In this document: one piece after another, positions 7,301-10,907 of the stretch
Layout: every line of letters begins with the position of its first letter
Numbering within the stretch: position 1 is the first letter of the stretch
The notes under the pieces: model-generated
Told to the model about the DNA's origin: nothing
The model's database searches: none
What the model saw: the letters and a program-made list of their open reading frames with translations, nothing else
NCBI GenBank assembly: GCA_007131745.1
Contig: SLPX01000381.1
Span: forward strand, 1-10,907
Direction: 5' to 3'
Source: Myxococcales bacterium
Lineage (GTDB): Bacteria > Myxococcota > Polyangia > HGW-17 > SLPX01
DNA length: 10,907 nt
Made by a program: the position numbers and the translations under genes

Positions 7301-7579
7301 GAGATTATAGCGGGTGCAGGACTTGTGACAGCAAGGCAAAGACCGCGCAACGCCGGCGGAGTAGTGTTTTTGACCCTGGAAGACGAAACCGGATTCATTA
7401 ATGTGGTCATCCGGCAGGATATTTATGAAAAACACAGATTCCTGGTAAAAATGTCGCCCTTTATCGCGGTCAAGGGAAGACTTCAATCAGAAGATGATGT
7501 TTGTCATCTTATAGCCCGGGAAATATGGGTTCCCCTGACATCCGCTCCGCCCAGGATTGAAAGCCGCGATTTTCATTGA
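4397..7579 (+). CDS. dnaE2: Error-prone DNA polymerase III alpha subunit, DnaE2/ImuC type
   Basis: This 1060-residue protein is a C-family polymerase of the DnaE2 (ImuC) class, which carries out mutagenic translesion synthesis after DNA damage. The N-terminal PHP domain (about 25-230) carries the DnaE2-style SNYSFLKGAS and ALTDENGLYGV blocks. The palm has GRGSAANS (359-366), catalytic D399 and D401 in PPDIDLD, HPGGF (504-508) and D548 in KIDLLGLG. The DnaE2 hallmark MAAWRREG begins at 696. A helix-hairpin-helix region (FGEYGFPESHAASFALISY, about 734-752) and a C-terminal OB fold (about 968-1045) follow. The length is typical. The start is uncertain: TTG at 4397, 4 bases after the cca stop, has no ribosome site, while TTG at 4325 has GAGGAAG at 4309-4315 but overlaps cca by 68 bases and adds 24 residues unlike the family. 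No imuA, imuB or lexA lies nearby. Confidence 0.92.
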   Translation: MTRIITTKNGYKSETSADKEVYAPLWCKSNYSFLKGASHPEELVETAYSSGLKRLALTDENGLYGVARAHVRARELGIELLVGSELDISGDSTNSISGQRLVVLAKNMEGYRNICELITTGKKRAPKRGFSLSLNDVAERSQGLVALMKAHCKNSDEDEIYARMLHQSFGDSLYLILARHREAGDKQEEIRIRNLSRRLSIPVLATCEVLYHDPCRQPLQDVLSCIREDTRIHDASAYTRSNHEHFLRTPKSFLSLYDGCEEAVRKSLEAALLCTFRLSELKYRYPVEDRPDGHGESESLRKLVFLGAKRRYGGEPPPHVLEQIEKELRLINELDYGGYFLTMHELVEFCRSRDILCQGRGSAANSVVCYCLGITAVDPVRMGLLFERFISRERAEPPDIDLDIAHERREEVIQHVYERFGRTHAAMVASVIRYRSRSAIRDIGKVLGIPLTSLDHLAKITGRGEDPTYAELSDAGLDPLAPKNRTFLSLVREIKGFPRHLSTHPGGFLIGREPVTTLVPVEKSATEGRTIIQWDKYDVEAMGLFKIDLLGLGALTLIHRCLKLVQKHRGRNLSLATIPPEDPRTFEMMEKADTVGVFQIESRAQMAMLPRLRPRRFYDLVIEISLVRPGPIAGDMVHPYLRRRQGLEPVVYPHPSLKPVLEKTLGVCLFQEQVMKLAMVAADYTPGEADQLRRDMAAWRREGRLEKHRDKMINRMSAKGIPSDFAEREFHQIQGFGEYGFPESHAASFALISYATAWLKCHYPAEFACALLNSQPMGFYSPATIVEDARRHGVTVLPVDINKSKQDCVIEPVSLKGFGIRMGLRYVKGLGKDETDLIMQAKNKEPFQDIDDFLLRLSRATDHIKARKPSSRSLDSLVQAGAMESLEPCRRTAAWRLAGRIKGASDELRTNHDEELPAFPPLSSLETITWDYSSSRHSARGHPLSALRPELTRKGFYTAAVINKMKNGEIIAGAGLVTARQRPRNAGGVVFLTLEDETGFINVVIRQDIYEKHRFLVKMSPFIAVKGRLQSEDDVCHLIAREIWVPLTSAPPRIESRDFH

Positions 7580-7583
7580 ACCC

Positions 7584-7618
7584 GAAGCTGTTAAGGAAAC
7601 CGGTGCAACTGCAGCTTC
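7584..7618. terminator. Weak hairpin at the convergent gene ends
   Basis: GAAGCTG (7584-7590) and CAGCTTC (7612-7618) form a perfect 7-base-pair inverted repeat with a 21-base loop. It fills the 37-base gap between the stop codons of dnaE2 and the opposing phosphoesterase gene. Its position suits a shared bidirectional terminator, but the loop is long and there is no T run on either side, so it may not act as an intrinsic terminator. Confidence 0.25.
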
Positions 7619-9041
7619 ATTCTTCTCCGCGGACACTTTCACAAACTCCATCGATGCCTTCTTCGTATCCGAATCTCCTGACGCGATGTACACGTACTTC
7701 CGGAGGAAACTCCTTGGGGTCGAAATCCACGAAACGATTCTCACCTGTATCAAAGATTCGAAACCTCACATTCAATGAAGTATCGGGCAAAACTTCCACC
7801 ACTACGTATGCATGTCTTTCTCTGAAAGGAGATTCCTCCCAACCCTTAACAAATTCCAGTGAACGATCACCGAGCGAACCCGTGTTGATAAACTGAACTC
7901 CATCGCATATTCCATGGTAAAAAGCGTGTGTGTGACCGGAAAATATTGCTTTTATTTTCCTTTTTTTCAACACATCGTGAAGTTTCTCGTATTCCCGGAT
8001 TCCATCGTCGCGTATAGCGAATCCACAATAGCCTTTCATGCAACAAGCTATTCCGTAGAGGTTCACATGTCGAAAGACTATGTCCCCGCCTCGCACATTG
8101 TTTTTCACCCATTTCAATTCCTCTTTTTCGAGACCAAGGCTGTTATAGTATCCTAAAACAGCAAATCCGACACCCTTGTGGCGAAACCTGTAACTCCTCC
8201 TGTATCTGCTTCTCCTCACCTGTTTAAGCAGGGTATTCCGGTTCGATTGCCAAAACTCTTCCCATACATCACGAGCGTAATCCTTGTTTTGGCTGCTGCT
8301 TGCATCCAGGTCATGGTTTCCTTCCACCACGATGAGAGGAACCTCCAACCTGACCACAAGCTCCGTATACAACTCATGAAGCTGTTCCTCCAGGGAAGCT
8401 GAAAAAGACTTCTCTTCATCTGATCCTTTTTTAGCACCAGGATGTTCCAGGCAATCACCTCCGCCGGCCACGAGGTCTCCAAGCGCAACCACGAAATCCA
8501 ACTCCAACTTGTTAATCTCATCTATGGCTTTTCGGAGCACTGAACCTTGTCCTAGACCACACTTAAAAGCATTGTGCGTATCGGATATAACCGCAAACCG
8601 AAACGAACGGATTATCCTACCGGAACGCTTTGCAGCCTTCCGTTTTTTCGCCTGCGCCGGTTCCCGGCCCGGAAGAACCCTAACGTCCAGCAATGCCTTG
8701 GAAAAATCAGAATCCCACAGCCACTCTCCCATGCCGCGATAAAGTCGAAAAAAATCGTAATGCGAAGACCAATCAGATATTTTCTGAAAACCAAGCTCAA
8801 AGCCGTGAAACCGCTCCAGTTCCACCAATGGTTCATCCGAATTCTGAATATCGGATATTTCTTCTCCCGATGCCATAACATCGCTTCCGTATCGGGCGCA
8901 TCCAGACAATAAAAAGCCGGTTGTTGTTCCCAACAAAGCCGACTGAATAAACAAGAAAGACAACAAAACAATCTTTTTGAAAAACCTCCCCGCCTGAGCA
9001 TCGTCTTTTCTACCTACTGATTTTCGTTTATTTGTCGCCAT
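7617..9041 (-). CDS. Calcineurin-like metallophosphoesterase, predicted lipoprotein
   Basis: This 474-residue protein carries the complete dimetal phosphoesterase signature: D154-T-H156 (ISDTHNAF), G188-D189 (ALGDLVAGGGD), GNHD (241-244), a metal-ligand His at 325 (FRHVNL), and G-H370-T-H372 (SGHTHAF) followed by NTGSLG. The substrate cannot be told. A basic N-terminus, a hydrophobic stretch at about 23-46 and a good lipobox, LLSGC with Cys48, point to export and lipid anchoring. About 100 residues of unassigned, partly basic sequence lie between the lipobox and the catalytic domain. ATG at 9041 is chosen because it gives a normal signal-peptide layout; ATGs up to 9131 would add up to 30 residues. 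None of these starts has a clear ribosome site. It stands alone, convergent with dnaE2 and divergent from the zinc-ribbon gene. A small Cys cluster (C333, C334, C339) lies just after the His325 motif. Confidence 0.87.
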   Translation of the reverse strand: MATNKRKSVGRKDDAQAGRFFKKIVLLSFLFIQSALLGTTTGFLLSGCARYGSDVMASGEEISDIQNSDEPLVELERFHGFELGFQKISDWSSHYDFFRLYRGMGEWLWDSDFSKALLDVRVLPGREPAQAKKRKAAKRSGRIIRSFRFAVISDTHNAFKCGLGQGSVLRKAIDEINKLELDFVVALGDLVAGGGDCLEHPGAKKGSDEEKSFSASLEEQLHELYTELVVRLEVPLIVVEGNHDLDASSSQNKDYARDVWEEFWQSNRNTLLKQVRRSRYRRSYRFRHKGVGFAVLGYYNSLGLEKEELKWVKNNVRGGDIVFRHVNLYGIACCMKGYCGFAIRDDGIREYEKLHDVLKKRKIKAIFSGHTHAFYHGICDGVQFINTGSLGDRSLEFVKGWEESPFRERHAYVVVEVLPDTSLNVRFRIFDTGENRFVDFDPKEFPPEVRVHRVRRFGYEEGIDGVCESVRGEE

Positions 9042-9139
9042 CTTAAACTTTAGTGCTCGGGCATGTTCGGATCCGTGTTCACATCCATGCATAAACAGTG
9101 TAGCAAAATAAAACAACATAGCAGAATTCATTAAACACG

Positions 9140-9278
9140 ACAGTGATGCGCAAGCTCAGAAAAATCGATCCGAAACAAATGCATATCTCACTGAATTTAC
9201 GAAACAATTCTACTCCATCGACCTTTTCCGGCAAAGACTTTGTAAAAATTGTTGTTTTGCCTTGCAATTCATCACTGT
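9140..9278. repeat. Two-block inverted repeat in the divergent intergenic region
   Basis: The left arm is ACAGTGATG (9140-9148), one base, then GCAAG (9150-9154). The right arm is CTTGC (9261-9265), four bases, then CATCACTGT (9270-9278), the reverse complement of both blocks in mirrored order. The arms are about 120 bases apart. This could be paired regulator sites, the ends of a small decayed element, or chance. Confidence 0.35.
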
Positions 9279-9374
9279 TTCGCCTTATCTCCATTGATGA
9301 CCATAATCGGTTTAGGACTTTATGTTTTCTGAGTGAAACTTGGATCACCTAATACTGCAACAACCGATCATCAC

Positions 9375-9403
9375 TTGAAATGGTCCGATGATAGAGGCAT
9401 AAT
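9375..9403 (+). promoter_or_regulatory. Sigma70-type promoter for the zinc-ribbon gene
   Basis: TTGAAA (9375-9380) and CATAAT (9398-9403) are separated by exactly 17 bases. Each matches the housekeeping consensus at 5 of 6 positions. Transcription would start near 9410, leaving an untranslated leader of about 50 bases that carries AGGAG (9443-9447) before the ATG at 9460. This is the best promoter match I found in the window. Confidence 0.6.
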
Positions 9404-9459
9404 AACAGGAATTGTTTATGTGGCTTTCGTTGCTGACAACCCAGGAGACTTAACAGCAG

Positions 9460-10869
9460 ATGATCCTTCCTTGCCCTCTTTGCCAGGCCAGGTTTGCAAT
9501 CCCTGAGGAAAAAATAAAGGATCCCGGAACAAAGATCCGTTGTCCCAAGTGCCATTTTACCTTCACAATGAAGACGAACGACGATTCCGACGGTGTTGGA
9601 GTGTCGACCGACACGGATCCGAATATTTCCAGGGATCTTGCACAGCGGGTAATGGCGGAAGCCGAGGAACACAAGCGGCTCGAAAGTGAAAACCGGCTTG
9701 AAGACAAAGAGGATGAAGACCAAAATCTTGGAGCAAGCAGTGAACTGGAACTCGAGGAGGTTGACAAAGTAGTAATCGGGCTTTCACCCGAGGAACTTGC
9801 AAACCTGAATCATGATGAAATTGTCGACGCTGACGATCTTGCCCAAGTAGCGGAACAAAGCGGTGAAACCATAGCCAAGAAGAAGATCTCAGCGAAGGCC
9901 GAGGCAGAAGCCGCGGGCCAGTGGCCAAGCATCATAGTAGATGAAGAAATCGAAACCGCACAGATCGCAGATGACGGGCTGCAACAAACTCCCTCTGCTG
10001 AAGAGTCGAGGGACCTTTCTTCCCATAGATTCAAAACCGTGAAAATACAAGCAGTTGCTATACAGGAACAAGAACCCGCCCCAGACCGAACAGACGCATC
10101 GGAATCCGAGGCCGCGGTGCAGGTTGCAGACACAGTGGTGGATGCTTCCGCTGGATACGGAGTTGCAGGCTTGTCCCCCAGCGCAGTTGCTGAAACATAT
10201 GTAATTCCGGGAAGACAGGACATAAAACCCGGCTTTACAGATGATTTCGATGATGATCTCGATGAAAGCCTGAAGCCCCGCAAGAGTTTCGCCTGGTTGT
10301 GGGTATTTTCTGCCGTTCTGATCGGAGGGGGATTGATCGCAGGCGCGTTGTGGATTAAATCCAAGCGTGAAGCCGAAGCAGCCGACATGAAGCAAAAAGC
10401 CCGGGAAAAAATGGAGACCGTCAAGGAAGCCGACCCAAGGTGGGACGATCTACAGATCGGCATTCCCTCGAAAAGAGTTATAAAAAGACATGAGGGAGGC
10501 AGGCTTCTTGTTGTGGATACAAGCGTGAAAAATGATTCTAGGGTGTACCGGTACGGCAATGTAACTCTTGATGCAAGTTTGTTTTCATCCGCGGACAAGG
10601 CCATTGATTCCGGGTGGACCCGTTGTGGTGTCACGATCGGGGACGAAGATATCGTCAAGGCCGTGAGGTATGGAGGAAGAGCCGGGTTCTATTCGCTACT
10701 GGAAAAACGCGCACTCGTGCATGAAAAACAACGACAGGAGCTGGGCGACGGTGAAATGCTCCAATGCAGACTCGTTTTTTTCACCTTGCCGAAAGATGAG
10801 TCAACCGACAATCTCAGGTATAAAATAGAGGTCGACAGAAACAGGACGAGGATTACAGCCGCCAGATGA
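9460..10869 (+). CDS. MJ0042-type zinc-ribbon, single-pass membrane protein
   Basis: This 469-residue protein starts with a four-Cys zinc ribbon, C5-x2-C8 and C28-x2-C31, in the MJ0042 layout common at the N-terminus of deltaproteobacterial membrane and motility proteins. Residues about 35-270 form a long, strongly acidic, low-complexity linker that is probably disordered. One transmembrane helix (277-299, FAWLWVFSAVLIGGGLIAGALWI) is followed by a Lys-Arg stop-transfer signal and a short charged helix (about 301-325). The C-terminal 140 residues have a beta-rich pattern around RLLVVDTSVKNDS and YGNVTLDASLF that recalls the DUF3426 domain often paired with this ribbon; that assignment is tentative. 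The topology is ribbon inside, C-terminal domain outside. AGGAG at 9443-9447, with a somewhat long 12-base spacer, supports the ATG start. The role is unknown, and sensing or scaffolding is only a guess. Confidence 0.82.
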   Translation: MILPCPLCQARFAIPEEKIKDPGTKIRCPKCHFTFTMKTNDDSDGVGVSTDTDPNISRDLAQRVMAEAEEHKRLESENRLEDKEDEDQNLGASSELELEEVDKVVIGLSPEELANLNHDEIVDADDLAQVAEQSGETIAKKKISAKAEAEAAGQWPSIIVDEEIETAQIADDGLQQTPSAEESRDLSSHRFKTVKIQAVAIQEQEPAPDRTDASESEAAVQVADTVVDASAGYGVAGLSPSAVAETYVIPGRQDIKPGFTDDFDDDLDESLKPRKSFAWLWVFSAVLIGGGLIAGALWIKSKREAEAADMKQKAREKMETVKEADPRWDDLQIGIPSKRVIKRHEGGRLLVVDTSVKNDSRVYRYGNVTLDASLFSSADKAIDSGWTRCGVTIGDEDIVKAVRYGGRAGFYSLLEKRALVHEKQRQELGDGEMLQCRLVFFTLPKDESTDNLRYKIEVDRNRTRITAAR

Positions 10870-10877
10870 GTTAGCGG

Positions 10878-10907
10878 ATGGACCGGAACAGAAAAAAGAA
10901 CCGAGAC
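10878..10907 (+). CDS. Possible start of a further gene, cut by the window end
   Basis: An ATG 8 bases after the zinc-ribbon stop opens a frame reading MDRNRKKNRD to the window end. The short spacing and same direction would suit an operon partner, but the ribosome site is poor and only ten codons are visible, so no product can be assigned. Confidence 0.3.
   Translation, partial: MDRNRKKNRD

Larger units (their letters stand above)
9042..9459. other. Divergent intergenic region, AT-richer than its neighbours
   Basis: This 418-base gap separates the leftward phosphoesterase from the rightward zinc-ribbon gene. It contains a good rightward promoter (9375-9403), an inverted repeat with arms at 9140-9154 and 9261-9278, and two copies of CGAAACAA (9171-9178 and 9200-9207). 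On the leftward strand I found only a poor -35/-10 candidate (TTGTTT, then TATGCA 17 bases on, near 9095-9118). Short open frames on both strands lack ribosome sites and family resemblance, and I do not call them genes. Confidence 0.5.

Noticed and set aside
9143..9352. 69-codon rightward frame in the divergent intergenic region
   Set aside because: No ribosome site, no family resemblance, and it overlaps an equally unsupported leftward frame.
9810..10658. 282-codon leftward open frame rich in Ser inside the zinc-ribbon gene
   Set aside because: The Ser and Ala richness is the reverse complement of the acidic linker codons; there is no domain and the sense gene has a promoter and ribosome site.
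1..10907. CRISPR arrays, tRNA/rRNA genes, insertion sequences, toxin-antitoxin or phage-defence genes
   Set aside because: No regularly spaced repeats, no tRNA-like cloverleaf, no transposase or integrase motif and no defence-family signature were seen.

Overview
The window looks like a chromosomal housekeeping/accessory stretch of a deltaproteobacterium (Desulfobacterota/Myxococcota-like). Its GC content is moderate. Supporting signs are three tandem bactofilins, an MJ0042-type zinc-ribbon membrane protein, a stand-alone DnaE2-type polymerase and strong AGGAG ribosome sites on many genes. The lineage call is inference from gene content; no rRNA or tRNA is present to confirm it.

Layout. Positions 57-1631 hold three consecutive bactofilin genes: two minimal core-only proteins and a third with a long Lys/Ala/Pro-rich basic tail. 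An orotate phosphoribosyltransferase gene (pyrE, 1641-2228) follows after 9 bases, then a predicted lipoprotein of unknown family (2234-2899). All five read rightwards and could be one transcription unit. After a 110-base gap come a tRNA nucleotidyltransferase/poly(A) polymerase-family gene with an HD domain (3010-4392) and a 1060-residue error-prone DNA polymerase, DnaE2/ImuC type (4397-7579), packed tightly together. The strand then flips. A leftward calcineurin-like metallophosphoesterase, probably a lipoprotein (7617-9041), converges on dnaE2. A 418-base divergent intergenic region (9042-9459) follows, with a good sigma70-type promoter facing right. It drives a zinc-ribbon, single-pass membrane protein (9460-10869). 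A further gene may begin at 10878 and run off the window.

How the parts relate. The bactofilins should co-assemble into cytoplasmic filaments, and the basic tail of the third suggests it tethers the scaffold to nucleic acid or to an acidic partner. The best-known parallel is the Myxococcus xanthus BacN/BacO/BacP set. PyrE makes OMP in pyrimidine synthesis and has no obvious functional link to the bactofilins. The cca-dnaE2 pair combines tRNA 3'-end processing with translesion synthesis; no imuA, imuB or lexA gene accompanies dnaE2 here. No CRISPR array, insertion sequence, phage gene or RNA gene was seen. I found no clearly new biological system. The most distinctive items are the basic-tailed third bactofilin, the orphan dnaE2 and the unknown lipoprotein.
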